Origin: Gordionus sp. m RMFG-2023 | Lineage: Eukaryota; Nematomorpha; Gordioida; Chordodea; Parachordodidae | Length of the DNA: 64,000 nucleotides | Reading direction: 5' to 3' | Assembly: GCF_954871325.1 (NCBI RefSeq) | Contig: NC_088775.1 | Location: forward strand, 23,909,561-23,973,560 | Shown here: positions 45,122 to 57,734 of the stretch, piece by piece | How positions within the stretch are numbered: the first letter of the stretch is position 1 | Layout of the letters: each line of letters opens with the position of its first letter | The notes under the pieces: generated by a model | Database searches by the model: none | Told to the model about the DNA's origin: nothing | The model's input: only the letters and a program-made list of their open reading frames with translations | Position numbers and translations under genes: made by a program

Positions 45122-48100
45122 CCACATTCACCCCTTTATGGGCATGAGGCATTCACCCAGAAAAATTTATATAATATCTATTAAACAATAGTGTGGTATG
45201 GTATACATAAGATATTATAAAATATTTAAAATAATTCACTAAGAGGATTTTCTCAGGTCATATTTATGTTCACGGTGAGTAGTATTGATATTATGAGAAT
45301 AATGCTATGGTATTGTCATTCGACTTCAATGAAATATTTGACGAGCTATCATCAATAAAGTCTGATGAATAGGTCAATGATCATAGTCTATTGTTCCCAA
45401 ACTGTATGGCTACACGGTTACTCTATATTGGAGTATTCATTGGCCTGGACCCTGAATTATCGATTTGTTTATTCGCTGCAGCTTGAGAAAATGATCATAT
45501 TATATGTCTTTCAGTCAGACTTCAATTCACAAAAAAAATTTTTATTTATGATTTACTTCTGAAATTATTGAATATTCAGGTTGACATTTTTTGGAATAAC
45601 GTTGCATAATATTAATTAAAATTAATCGAATATGATTAGGTTTTCATGGTAGCATGATATACGAATTTTATTTTACAATCTTTATAAAATAATCATTTAA
45701 TAATAATATTTCTTTTTTGATTTTTTTATGCTGACAATCATTGTGTAAAGAAAACTATCAATTATTTATTTAATAATATACAATTAATAAATTTGATGTA
45801 TAAAAACTTTGGGAAAAAATTTTTTTTTCTAATTGACAACATTTACAATTATTTAAACAAAAGATTATACATTGTTTTGTTGGACAGTCAAATAAAAATG
45901 ACATATGGTCAGGTCAGCCATACAAAGGAATTTTTTTATCAACACTATTTTTTTAAATTTTCTTTAATTTATAGTGTCCAACAACAATTTTAAATGGTAA
46001 AGTCGTTTATAATGTCCAACACAAATTTCAATATCTTTATCCATACCAGGCCACATTGTTAAAATAGAAACAGATTTTTTATTTTATCACCCTATCAAAA
46101 CCTTTCTAATTTAAGAGATAATCGTATCATGTTATTCCCTATTAGTAAAGATAACGATATCTACAACATAAAATAAATTATTATATATGTTTATTTCCTG
46201 GCCCTGACATGATCGTTATGTCTTATAACAATGACCCCATTTTCAAAATTTATGCGATTCAATTTCGCCCCCATATTTTCTACTATATTACCTTTTTCCC
46301 ATTTTTTTATTTTTATTATCGAATAAACGAGCTCATATATTCTGTCCCACATTAAAACTAACTCTTTGGTTTACCGGAATTTTATCACTCTTACCTTTAA
46401 TTTCAATAAATCCAACGGGACCCTTGTTCCTCCACCAAGAAACAATTTCAAGTGACACCTTCTCGGTTGCGAGAATTAAGTTAATATAACTGAGACATGT
46501 AAGTTTCATATTTATGATTTCCAGAATTTTTAACCCAATTTTCAATGGCTACCATCGAGTTGGGATGATACGGTAGAGCAAGAATATGTTGGGTTTGTAA
46601 CTTAGTACAAAACTTTTTGAAATCAACACTTATGAAGGCTGGACCTCTATCAGACACTATTGTATCAGGTAAACCGAATCGGGCCCATAATTTCCTAGTA
46701 ACAATTATTGTAGTATATCCATGTACCTCTTCATATTCTACCCATTTTGAATATGAATCAAGCACTAGAAGTATAATTTTTTATCCAGATCAGAGAAATC
46801 TATGTGTAGACGTTTCTACGATTTCTTTGATTTGGACCACATCTGATCTACCTCTTACAGAGCATAGCGGCACACGAATTACAGGGAACATATTTCCTTG
46901 TAATTTTTTCAATGTCATTACCCATACCAGGCCACCATACATATTCACGAGCCCAAGATATCATTTTATCCCGACCCTGATGTCCTGCATATATTAAATC
47001 TACAATTTTACTACGTAATTTTAAAGGAATTACGGCTCTATTTTTTCGCATTAGACAATCATCCACCAAGGACAATTCTTTTTCATTTTTATTTATAAAT
47101 TTTACAATTATTTTTTCACTATTTTTTTCACTTTAAGAATATTTTATCTGACTCTGATCTTTATCTTTTAAAGTAGTGCATGTAAGATGTTCCCAATTTT
47201 AACAAAAAGAAAACAAACCATTGCTTTCTCTTTATCCATTACTTTATTTTTATTAAAGTCGAAATCTTTTTCACTCGACTCCAACCTGAATAAATTTTCT
47301 TTGCCTCGACATCTAATTTACACATTGAAACTACCCGCTAATAACAACCAACCTTGTAATCTGAGAGATAACATTAATTCTAGATTATCATCTTTGAATA
47401 AATGAATTATTGATTTATGATCCGTATAAATTACAAATTTTTTTCCATTTAAATATTCCCAACAGGAACCAAAAATGACTGCCGACGCTTCCTGTTCAAT
47501 AATGGAATATCGCGTTTCCACTTATCGGTGAAAAAAATATAATTGGTCTTTCCAAACCATCAATTAAATGCAATAATGAACCTCCAACATCTTTGTTAGA
47601 TGCATCAACAGCTAATATTATTTCTAAATCATTGTTAAAACACACCAAAATCGACTCTTCTCCAATTTTCTGTTTTAACATTTCAAATTTTTTGTTCACT
47701 TGCCTAATCAAAATGAACTCTCTTTTGTAATAATTTATATAAGGTACTGCAATCCATACAAAATCACTAAAATCTATGATAATAATTTACCATACCCAAA
47801 AATGATTGAATCTCCACTTTATTGGCGGCTTCATATTCGATATATTTTTCAAATTTTTATCAATAGGTTTTACCTCCATCCCATTAATTGGATGTACCAA
47901 ATAGATAACATCTGTTACCCCAAGAACACTTTTTTCTTTACTGTCCCTCAAACCTTTATCACGAATTCTCTTGAAAATTTCTTCCAACCGTTAATAATCC
48001 TGCTCCAGTGTTATACTAGTAATTAACACATTATCCATATAATAAAAAAAACCCTCCTAGGCCCTGGAAAACAGATTCGATAGTACGATGAAAAATCGGC

Positions 48101-50365
48101 GTTGACACACTTAATCCAGGTAACCTACAAGAGGCAAATAATCTTTTAGGAGTCGTTATCATAAACAATTTACAAATTTTCTCCTTCAAAGGTAACTGTA
48201 AATAAGCCGTAGAAAAATTAACCTTAGAAAAATATTTTGCACCCTTTAAATTGCCTAAAATTTCTTCAATTCTAGGCAATGGATATTTTACTTCCACCAC
48301 ACCAGGATTCAAAGTTATTAGGAAATCGGCACATAGCCTCAACTATCCATTAGATTTTTTAACTGGAATCAATGGTGTGGCCCATTCACTATCCAATCGG
48401 AATAATAATGCCATCCTTGACCCATAGGTCTAATTCGTCTTCTATTTCCTTTTCCCATTCAAAATGAACTCTTTGACATGCCAATAAAATGGGCGAAAAT
48501 CTTTCTTTAAATTTAACGTCTACTCGATAATCATTTAGACGTCCTAACAACTTTTCTTCAAAAATTATATACCATATTATTTAACTAAAATAGGTATAGC
48601 ATTATTAACTTTGTTTAATTCCTTAGTTTTAAAATTTATCAATTTATCTTTATCAATTTCACTATTTACTTTAGAGTTATTCGACTCTATTATTAATTTT
48701 TGTGATATTCAAGAATATGATTATTCTTCGTTCAATAAATTAGATATTTCTTTTTCTTGAATATTATTTCGGATGTTTTCCGCAATTATTTTTCTTTCAG
48801 CATTATCATTGGCCAATTCGCTATCTATGATAAAAGAATTCCAATAATTATTACTAGGTCCGATTTTGGTAATCCAATTCCACCTCATAATAGTTTCCAC
48901 ATTTTTATTCTACTACCCATAAATCCAAACTTATGGTAGTATCATTGAAAATATCATCCCATCTGGTTTTACCCAAAACTTTAATTTCAGAACCATCAAA
49001 TTGTTTCACACACATATTTTCTATTTCAATAATGCCGGCCAATATTTATAAAAATTCATTCTAGACATTATAGAAATGCTAGCACCAGTATCGAATAACA
49101 TATCAATGTACCTATGATCAATCCTCAATTTAACTTGAGGACAAGGACATTGTATATTTTTCAGTCATTAAAATTTCATATGTTTTAATCGGCTGATTAA
49201 TATTTATTCTATGAAATCAATTTTATTAGAATATAAATTCGTGCATAAATTCAACTCGGAATTTAGAGGCTTTTTAACAATGATATGTTTTTTTACAATA
49301 TCACTAGGAAATTATTATAACACCTTTTATTCTGATTATAATAATATTTAACATTTTTCAATTTATCTCCATGATAATTAAAATTTTTATCATAATCTCG
49401 GGAAAAGTTTAATATTATAATTTTTTGGTCTCTCGACCTTTATATAATTACACCTATAATTAGTCATTCATTTCAACAAAATTCATAGCCACATGTCCCG
49501 TTTTCTTTACACTTAAAACACCAACGAGAATCATCATAATTTGATTGTAAACATCAAATTTATTTGGGTTAATACCCGACATTTTTCTAACATTAGAATT
49601 TTCCAATATCGATTTTCTTAACGGAAAACCTCCACGAAAATTTTGTTCCTTTACCAAATTTCAACCTTGTGTCCTTTAAACCCACAATGATTACATATAA
49701 TATTATTCAAAATATTCTTCTTAGCATCAAAATTTTCACCAATATTTTTGTCCCTTGACCATTTTTTTCATTTGGACCATTTTTACCACATATCTGACCT
49801 TTATCACCATTATTATTCATATTCATCAATTTATATACATCCTGATATATAACTTTGATTAAAACTTTGATTATATTTTTCATTTCTAATTCTTCAAGGA
49901 TAACCGCCTATTTCTTCAAACATTCCGGACGATCACACTGATTATCCTTTAAAATTTTAAGCACTTTTGGATAATCATTCTTGAATTCATTTAAAACTAG
50001 TTTTAAACTACTTTCCAAGTCCAATATTCTTTTCAAATAATTTTCGGATGCCATAAAATTTATTTTACATCTTTTTTTAACATATATTTATCAAATTTTT
50101 TGACACTATGAATAATACATATACTACTAAAAATAACAATATTGTAAATAAATGATCAATTAAATCCAATTCATTAAGCTTTATTAAGAACTTGATAGCA
50201 AAAATCTTTATAAATCTTATCAAACACACTAGGCTCAATATCAAACTTAAACAAATAACCCATTTCATATTATAAAATTCAATCTAACCTGATACTGTAA
50301 AAAAAAAATTTTTTACCTTTTAAAACCGCAAAATTAGAATAAGAATCCACTGGAAACGAGCACCA

Positions 50366-50697
50366 ATTTCTTAATCTCAACTTTCTTATAACAATTTCTT
50401 AAGAATAAATAAATATAAATTAAAATCTTTAATATTATTCTAAATCTAACTTTTCTTAAACTCTCAATAAATATTAATCAAAATTTAAAATAGAATTCAT
50501 TCTAGATTTTATTCTTTAAAATCAAAGTATTTTCCAATACATTTTACAAAAATCAAAAAAACTATAATAATTTCGATTCAAACAAAAATATTAGAAAAAT
50601 AATGACTTTGTTAAAAAATTATTTCTCTTCAGACAAATTAACAATATTATTATTGATAGATATAATAAATTAAAATATTGTAAATTTTACAATACTA
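50366..50697 (-). repeat. 5' LTR of gypsy fossil C
   Basis: Matches 44818-45121. It lies next to the candidate primer-binding site on its left in plus coordinates, so it is the 5' LTR of a minus-strand element. Confidence 0.8.
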
Positions 50698-51562
50698 GGA
50701 CAGTTAGCCTTGCTGAATCGAAAGTATATGACTTTAAATTAGATTTATAATTATTAGAAATATAATAATTATAATTGAATTTGTTGTCATTATAATTATT
50801 ATTATTATAATTGAATTTGTTGGCATTATAATTATTATTATTATAATTGAATATGTTGGCATTTTAACTATTATTATTGTATTTAATAATGTTATTATAA
50901 CTATTATTCCTAAAATACGTGTTTTTGGAACCTTGCATCGGCTTATGTTTAATGATTTCCATGGAAGATATCGCGATCGCTAAACGCGCGGTATCTTCAA
51001 AAGTGATTGTGCTTCGGTATACTTTGACCGAAGCTCTTTATGAAACTCAGGCAGCCCTACTCCTAAAACAAAAATATCTCTTTCCTCAATAGGCGATTTA
51101 AAATTACATGGTGAGAAAATACTTTTTAATTTGGTCGAAAAATCTATAATAGTTTCCCCACCTCTTTTTAAGGTAAAAATTATTTCAATGTAAAGAAATA
51201 CTAGAGATATCCTTAAATATTTTCTCCAAACTATCAAGTAAAGTTAAGTGATTAATGCTCTCTAAATTAATTGGGTAATAGAAAATTTTTATTTTAATTA
51301 GTTATCCATACCTATGTATGCTAATAACAAATCTTTTTTTTTATTATGATCGACAATATTTTTTAATTTAAAGATGAGTTCTAAATTATATACATAGTCC
51401 TGAATATTCACTTTTTCTTTGACGAACTCTGGAATATGGAATTGACTAAATGTTGATGCTTCTTCGTTTTTCTTCAGATATATCTTCTTAGTCTTCGTTA
51501 GGCAGAGTATAATTTTAACCTTTTAATTTGATATGTCTCTTTTAAATTAATCTCGTCGCCAA

Positions 51563-51740
51563 TGTGGTGTTTATTAGAATAAAAATAAAATTGAGAAAAA
51601 TATAAAAAGATACTTTTCTTTTACAATTCTATGTTTATATATTCATCGAAAGTAAATCTGCGATAATCAATCAATTACGACAAATTGTATCCTTAAACTA
51701 AAATAACAAATTATAATTTATTTAAAGTTAATATATTACA
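51563..51740 (-). repeat. 5' LTR of gypsy fossil B
   Basis: Plus-strand TGTGGTGTTTATTAGAAT to AATATATTACA, matching 41528-41683 but with about 22 extra bases (near TTTTACAATTCTATG). Target duplication GTAAA follows directly. Confidence 0.88.
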
Positions 51741-51745
51741 GTAAA

Positions 51746-53208
51746 CATTTTAGATATTATCTACAAATACCAATCTCGCGTATACTACCTTAAACTGTAT
51801 TAGTAACAAGGCCCTACAAAGAATGGTAGTAAATTATCCATAAAAGGAGTCAAAATATTAAGAATCTCATAGGAGAAGAGGTAAATTTGTGAATCACACC
51901 TATAAGATATTCTTAATTTGTAGTATGATGACACGTCTTTCTTGATGGGCAAAATGAAAAATATAAGGAGTATCTCCCGTTAGTCAGCATTGCTGAGCCC
52001 GTCAAAAATGACGGGGAATGAGAATTTTCTCCTTACTCTTAATAGTTGTTACCTGTTATTTGAAAATAATATCCAATTTTTATTCTTTATAACCCCCCCC
52101 CCCTACCCCCTTTAGGAGGTGTAATCCATTAAAACTAAGTGTAAAAACTATGTTTTGAGTCAAAATATATTTAAAGCTTATACTTGATACCCATATCAAT
52201 ATTATTTGTTAAAATATTACAGATCACCTATGCATAATATTAATATTGGAAAAATTCCCAAGCATTCAAGGTCATAATAATTTTGATATTTGAAAACTGG
52301 AATAAAATATGAGCCTTGATTTTTTGATCAGGCCAAGCCCAGGCCTACAAAAAAAAATTTGTTTTAGGTCAATGTCTGATCCATAGTTAATAATAAAAAA
52401 ATTCCCAAGCTTCCAAGCTGATAATAATTTGAAAAATTTTCCCCAAGCCCAGCCCAATATGATTTATAAAAATCTTTTCCATGCCCAGCCCGACCCATTA
52501 TAATTTTAAAAAATTTTTCTCAAACCTGGCCAACCGATAATAATTTTGAAATTTTTTTCCTCCTGGGGCTAAAAAAAAATAAATATTGATATAATTAAAT
52601 TATATCAAAATATAGTTTCATATATAAGAAGAATTGTATTACAAAATTTATGATAGAAGGGGCCTGAATTGGAAAGAACGTTTGCCAATGGAACGTTAAG
52701 TTTGGGGATCGAATCTCGTTAATTAATTTAACATTAGAGGTATATAGTCTCCTTCAATTTATTAACATTATGATGAATGGAAAGTTGATAGAAAAAATAA
52801 AATTAACATTAAAATGATAGGAAAGTTGATACAAAAAAATAAAAATAACATTAAGATGATAGGGAAGTTGATACAAAAAAATAAAAATAACATTAAGATG
52901 ATAGGAAAAACGTTCATTTCTTGATTACGGAGATTATATATATTAGATATTAAATTATATGATATGATATATTATGCTAATTTTTCATCCCTTTTATGTT
53001 TGTAATTTGAATTCCGAGAACAGTGATGATTCATCCATATTATAAGGACTTTTTATGTATTATTTTTAATCAGATTTTGTAACATTTATTTATATTATAT
53101 ATTGAAATTTTATTGGAATTTATATAATTTCACTTAACTGTTTATTATTGTGCGTCTGCGTATACTTTAACGTAGAACAACTCTATTCCGGTTTAGCCAA
53201 GTCTTCGC
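51746..53208. other. Non-coding region with a dispersed repeat copy
   Basis: About 52000-52590 is one copy of a repeat family (next entry). The rest (51746-52000 and 52590-53208) is AT-rich with a three-fold 35-40 bp near-repeat around 52775-52910 (AGGAAAGTTGATA...AACATTAA). A frame at 53148-53218 (LYSGLAKSSP) follows an AG and could be an exon, but I could not connect it to a gene. Confidence 0.45.
52000..52590. repeat. Dispersed repeat with AAGCCCAGCCC motifs, copy 1
   Basis: It starts at the small hairpin CCGTCAAAAATGACGG, then a C-run (about 52087-52105), AATCCATTAAAACTAAGTGT, and ends in a row of related words (CCAAGCCCAGCCCAATAT, CATGCCCAGCCCGACCC, CAAACCTGGCCAACCG) spaced about 60-70 bp apart. 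Copy 2 is at 55710-56365. The motif row recalls the subterminal repeats of the hAT-like element at 21374-22228, but no element ends were found. Confidence 0.75.
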
Positions 53209-53216
53209 CTAAAAAG

Positions 53217-54183
53217 CAAAGATGTGAACTCGGACCATTAACCCTCCGGAACCCTAGTATTTTGACTGAACCCAAATTCGGACCAGGTTTAAAAGTGGAG
53301 AGTTCAAGGGTTCTAGGTGTCAAAAAAAATTATTTAAAATTCACGAATAATAAATTAAGAGTAATCATTTTTTTCCTTCAAAATTTTCGATTTATACTTC
53401 CATTATAGAATATCTTGTTTTAATTTATATCAATTTGAAAGTGAAATATTGTGAATTTTATAGCAATAAAATTTTATTAAAAATGGTACTTATTTATAAT
53501 AAGAATACGTTGCTTACCGTTTTATATCAAGTTTAAAAAGTGAAATATTGGAAATTTTATAGAAGTCTCGTAATCAAGGGCCCCATATGACAAATTTGCC
53601 TTAATAAAAAAATTTCCCCTACACGCCTCTCACCGCCAAAAATATATACAATCACTATAAGGTAGTATTTAAAAGAAAAAGTAATAAAAGTTAATAACTT
53701 TAAAACCCATAATTCAGAATTTTCCTAAAAAAGCATTTTAATAAAAAAAAGGTGATAATTCAATATTATTTTAATAATAATCTGATATAGCCAAAGTATT
53801 ATAAGTCGACCTAAAGATTTCCAATAGAATTCATGGGGCAAAACCGACCTAATAGTGCCCCTTAACAAAATCTTGGATACACTTATGTTTTGGTAGTGGG
53901 TAATAATATTTTATTATAGATTTAAGACTATGCGATTACATAAAACATTTAAAATATATACTCTAAATTAATTTTTAAATTCTTTACTTGTCAATTATGT
54001 ATGTGCATTTATATGATGTATAAAAAAATAAATAAATGGGGAAAAATTGTGTTATTTTGAGTCGATATTTCTTTATGTTCTCTAAAAACTGAACCCGGAC
54101 CCTGGACCTTAACCCTTATCTAAATTTTATTCCTGAACCCGGACTCGGATCCCCTTTTTTTTGTCGAAGGGTTCACATCCCTA
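53217..54183. mobile_element. Non-autonomous hAT element
   Basis: A 967-bp element with left end CAAAGATGTGAACTCGGACC and right end GGGTTCACATCCCTA, imperfect inverted repeats of the TAGGGATGTGAACCC type. The 8-bp target duplication CTAAAAAG is exact (53209-53216 and 54184-54191). Subterminal words GAACCCGGAC/GAACTCGGACC occur in both halves. No transposase frame. Confidence 0.88.
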
Positions 54184-54841
54184 CTAAAAAGTAACTAATT
54201 CTGGAATGAAATAACACTAATGCGTACGGCCTAAGACGTATATATATTTATTTCGCTTATAAATGGTTTTCCTTTATTGTATGAAAAACTGATGAATGAA
54301 TTAATTCGTCCTAATCTCTGGCTTATAATTAAGTTAATTATTTAGACTTAAGTAAATTTATTAAAGAATTAATGAGTAAAGCCCCAATATTATCTCAAAC
54401 CAGATATTCGCAGAACTGATTTAGGATTAAATAGTTTTAGTCATGCACTATATATGAGCGCAAACCAAATATGTATTGCTCCTATATTTTTTTTCTTATA
54501 ATGTCAATAATGATTATTTGTTTTATTATTTTAATAATAACTTTTATTATAATTATAACCTATTTATAATCGCTTTTTAATGATAAGACTGAACTAATAT
54601 TTATTGTCTATAACTTTCCTTTATATGGATATTATACTTGTTTAAACATTGACGACACTAACAAATCACGTAAAAATTTCGTAGATTTTAAATCATTAAT
54701 TTAAATTGTGGGGCAAGTAATTCAAAAGCAATCAGAATATTTTATAAACAGGAGCCCGAATGTCCCACCTACCCACCACCCTTAGATAAAATCCTGGTTA
54801 CGCCGCTTTATTTCCCCTTTATTTATAAATTTTAAACATTA

Positions 54842-54923
54842 GGCTGTGTCCAAAGTCTAAAAAATATAAATAAATAAATTATCAATTTATGTTCAGAAAT
54901 ATTTTTAGATTTTGGACACAGCC
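54842..54923. mobile_element. 82-bp MITE, PIF/Harbinger-like
   Basis: GGCTGTGTCCAAAGTCTAAA at the left pairs with TTTAGATTTTGGACACAGCC at the right over about 22 bp. Flanking TTA (54839-54841 and 54924-54926) is the three-base target duplication preferred by PIF/Harbinger elements. The same end word (AAGGCTGTGTCC) occurs alone near 34808 in SREK1 intron 7. Confidence 0.72.
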
Positions 54924-55169
54924 TTAACATAAATAATTGTCAAGGAATAATTAATTTAGAAGATATAGTTTTCAAATATAATACCATAATTTTCACCACT
55001 TGACATTTCGGAGACATGGTACTGGATTTCCCACACGAAGAGTTTGTTCTCTCACCTTTTAACAATATCTAAATAAAGTAATCCCAGAAGTTAGGATGTA
55101 AAAAAACAAATAGAAATCTAAATAATACATTATTTATTTTATACTTATGGTTCATGAGAAAGATACCTT

Positions 55170-55445
55170 AGAGGTTCCGTAATTAACAGTTTTATATGAA
55201 TATCCTGGCCCAAAAAAATGTTTGATAAATGTACATCTCGATGAATTATTCCTAAAAAGTAAATATGCAATAAGTTAACTTTGCTCCAAAAATAGACAAA
55301 TCACTTAATTTAAAAAATAAATTGATTTAACCTTTGATCTATAGCAAATACAATTTCAGCGGCAAAGAAGGCTACTTCTTCCTCTGAGAGTAACCTTTTT
55401 ATATATCCAAGATATTTATGGAGTTTCCTGGACAGAATTCAGTAG
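55170..55445 (-). pseudogene. Protein kinase gene fragment
   Basis: Two minus-strand blocks. Exon-like block A (about 55440 down to 55332) reads KLHKYLGYIKRLLSEEEVAF then FAAEIVFAID, like helices D-E of AGC-type serine/threonine kinases (GELF..L.....LSEEEARFYAAEIVLALE). After a GT-AG intron-like gap, block B (55251 down to about 55170) reads GIIHRDVHLSNIFLGQDIHI, a kinase catalytic loop (HRD...N). The YLHSL bridge expected between them is missing, the junction does not keep frame, and no DFG follows where expected. I see it as a decayed piece of a host kinase gene; HRDxxLSN also recalls PLK4. Confidence 0.72.
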
Positions 55446-55709
55446 AATATATAAATCTGTGACATAAACATAAAATTTTGTTTTTTTGCTAAAAAATATT
55501 TTTTATAAAATTTTAAGTTTTTTTGCTAAAAAATATTTTTTAATCTCTAAATTAAATTAAGTTCAAAGCCTTATCAAATGCTTTTAATGGTGTCTACTAC
55601 AGATAATGATATTAACTAGATAACTTAAATATATATATACATTCTTATTTAAATGTACAAGTTTACCAATATTTTTTATTGGACAATTATATTTTAACTA
55701 GTAGATAGC

Positions 55710-56870
55710 CTCAAAAATGACGGGGAATGATAATTAATTTCTTATTTTTATGATGGTTGTTACCTGTTATTTGAAAATAAATTTTTATTCTTTTTACCCC
55801 CTCCCCCCTTCAGGCCAGGTTCAATCCATTAAAACTAAGTGTAAATACTATGATTTGAGTAAAAATAAATTTAAACCTTTTATTTGATAATACCAATATT
55901 ATTTGTTAAATATTATTGATCACTTATACCTAATATTTAATATTTAAAAAAAATTCCCAGACAAAGTACAGTAAAAGCCATAATAATTTTGAAATTCTTC
56001 CAAGCCCAATGAAAGATCATAATAATTTTGGTAGTTGAGAACTGAAATAAAATATTTAAATAATCATAATTATTTAAAAATACAATCAAAATCATATTTT
56101 CATGGGCCTTGGTTTTTTGAACAGGCCGATTCCTGGCCTGCAAAAAAATTTGTTTTAGGCCAATGTCTGACCCATAGTAAATAAAAAAATAATTCTCAAG
56201 CGTCCACAAGCTCATAATAATTTTGATAAATGTTCTCCAAGCCCAGCCCAATATAATTTATAAAAATATTTTCCAAACCCAGCCCAACCCATAATAATTT
56301 TATAAAAAATTTTTCTCAAGCCTGGCCAACCTATAGTAATTTTTATAATTTTTCCTCTGGAGATAGGTAAATCTCTAAAAATTATATCTATTTTTAATTC
56401 TATTTTAACCCAACTCCCCCTACTTCAGACTAAGGCCAACCCATTAAGACTAAGAGTGAATACTATTTTTTTGAATAATAATATATTTAAATTAGCTTTT
56501 ACCTGAGGGCCATATAAATATTCTGTGTTAAATATTACACCTATGACTGATATTAAAAAAATTCCCAAGTAAGGTCCACGCACTTGGGGAAATTTTCTCA
56601 AACACGCCAAAGACTATAATAATTTTGGTAGTTGAGGACTGAAATAAAATATATAAAAAGTCACAATGCATTTAAAAATACAATCAGAATATGGACCTTG
56701 GTTTTTTGAAAGAAATTTTCAGGCCAATTTCTAGCCCATATTTAAAATTAAAAAATTTTCAGGAATCTAAGACTATATTAATTTTGAAAAATGTTTCCCA
56801 AGCTACGGCCAAGTCCATATTAATTGTGAAAAATATTTCACAAGCCCAGGAAACTCCATAATATTTTATT
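55710..56870. repeat. Dispersed repeat with AAGCCCAGCCC motifs, copies 2 and 3
   Basis: 55710-56365 matches 52000-52590 in the same order, starting CAAAAATGACGGGGAATGA. A further, more diverged unit follows at about 56405-56870 (CAACCCATTAAGACTAAGAG, then AATTCCCAAG and CACAAGCCCAGGAAACTCC). The repeats produce short false frames such as MGWAW... on the minus strand. Confidence 0.75.
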
Positions 56871-57567
56871 TTTACCTTTGTTACAGAAAAATAGGTCTGA
56901 TGTAAGGGGTTTATAAGAATTAAATCTGTTAAATATGTATACATTTATTTTGCCATTTTATATCATTGGGAAATTTTTCTAAATTATCATCAAATGAAGA
57001 GGAAATATCTGATTTACCTATCAATCGTTAGCTTATGGTATTTATATGAAATTCATGAATACATATTACAGTGAGAGGGGGGATATTTTTACCAGATGTT
57101 TAAACACAATAAAATGATATTATTATATTTTTATTTTAATCATACTTAAACATTAATCTATGTTAAAAAAATATTAAACAACTTTTTTAAAAAATGCCGA
57201 ACTTGAAGTTTGTAATAAAAAAAATTTTTTTTAAACTATATTTATATGGTAAATGAATAATTTTACATAAAAAAACATATTTACAATAATTTCACATATC
57301 ATTTATTTGGATATTTTTGCATATTTAATTTAATATTAAATACTTTTTCGATGTTTGTTGATTAGTGTTTTAATAATATAAATTTAAATTTTATTCACTA
57401 ACTTCTTTTTTCTATCACAATCTATTTATACAAAAAATATCAAACAAAGTTAATTGAATATATTAAACAATCAATTTAAATAATATAAGATATTCAAATG
57501 ATATAACGTTAATATATTTTAAAAATAAATAAATATTCAAATTTAAAATATAAGACTAATAAACAAT

Positions 57568-57684
57568 GTTTAATATAGATTATATACTTTCAAATAACAT
57601 TAATAACTCTCCTCTATTCCCAAATACTTCTGTAAATTATTCTTTTCCAATCTCAAATGAATGATATGGAAAATTATCAATCAC
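57568..57684 (+). pseudogene. ITm transposase copy 2, N-terminal piece
   Basis: The frame starting MFNIDYILSNNINNSPLFPN lies directly before the hAT-type insertion at 57685. It is the counterpart of the variable N-terminus of the transposase at 27297 and contains one stop near its end. The gene resumes after 60843. Confidence 0.65.
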
Positions 57685-57734
57685 CAGTGGCGTAGCTACG
57701 GGGGGGGGGGTTTCGGGTTTGGACCCCCCCCCCC

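Larger units (their letters stand above)
44818..50697 (-). mobile_element. Ty3/gypsy LTR retroelement fossil C nested in B
   Basis: Direct repeats of about 300 bp at ~44818-45121 and ~50366-50697 share CTCAACTTTCTTATA at one end and ATTGTAAATTTTACAATACTA at the other, and act as its LTRs. On the minus strand a TTGGTGCTCGTTTCCAGTGG stretch follows the 5' LTR (primer-binding site) and AAAGGGGTGAATGTGG precedes the 3' LTR (polypurine tract). Parts in element order: protease with FDTGAS (about 49060-49120), reverse transcriptase (about 47787-48500), RNase H (47318-47711, with YTDHKS), integrase zinc finger (46848-47075) and integrase core (46481-46765, with VSDRGPAF), C-terminus near 46333-46450. 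It differs in sequence from A1/A2 and B, so it is a third family. Broken; LTRs clearly diverged. Confidence 0.88.
41528..51740 (-). mobile_element. Ty3/gypsy LTR retroelement fossil B, with a nested element
   Basis: Minus-strand element bounded by LTRs at 41528-41683 (3') and 51563-51740 (5') and by an exact 5-bp target duplication GTAAA (41523-41527 and 51741-51745). A purine tract (AGTGGGGAGAA) precedes the 3' LTR and a TGGCGACGAG-type primer-binding site follows the 5' LTR, both read on the minus strand. Parts in element order: gag (about 50980-51500), Asn/Tyr-rich segment (50745-50900), zinc knuckle and protease (about 44640-44820), reverse transcriptase (about 43900-44400), RNase H (43381-43700), integrase (about 42430-43080). 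Gypsy fossil C is inserted in the zinc-knuckle region. Many breaks; the LTRs have diverged and differ in length, so it is old. Confidence 0.9.

Noticed and set aside
45870-45990. TGTTGGACA...TGTCCAACA inverted words inside gypsy fossil C
   Set aside because: Only nine bases pair and no target duplication is evident; may be chance or part of the fossil's 3' region.
57060-57300. TACAGTGAGAGGGGGG as the left end of ITm copy 2
   Set aside because: It resembles a TA plus CAGT terminal start, but no inverted partner is present to the right, where the element is broken, so the boundary cannot be supported.
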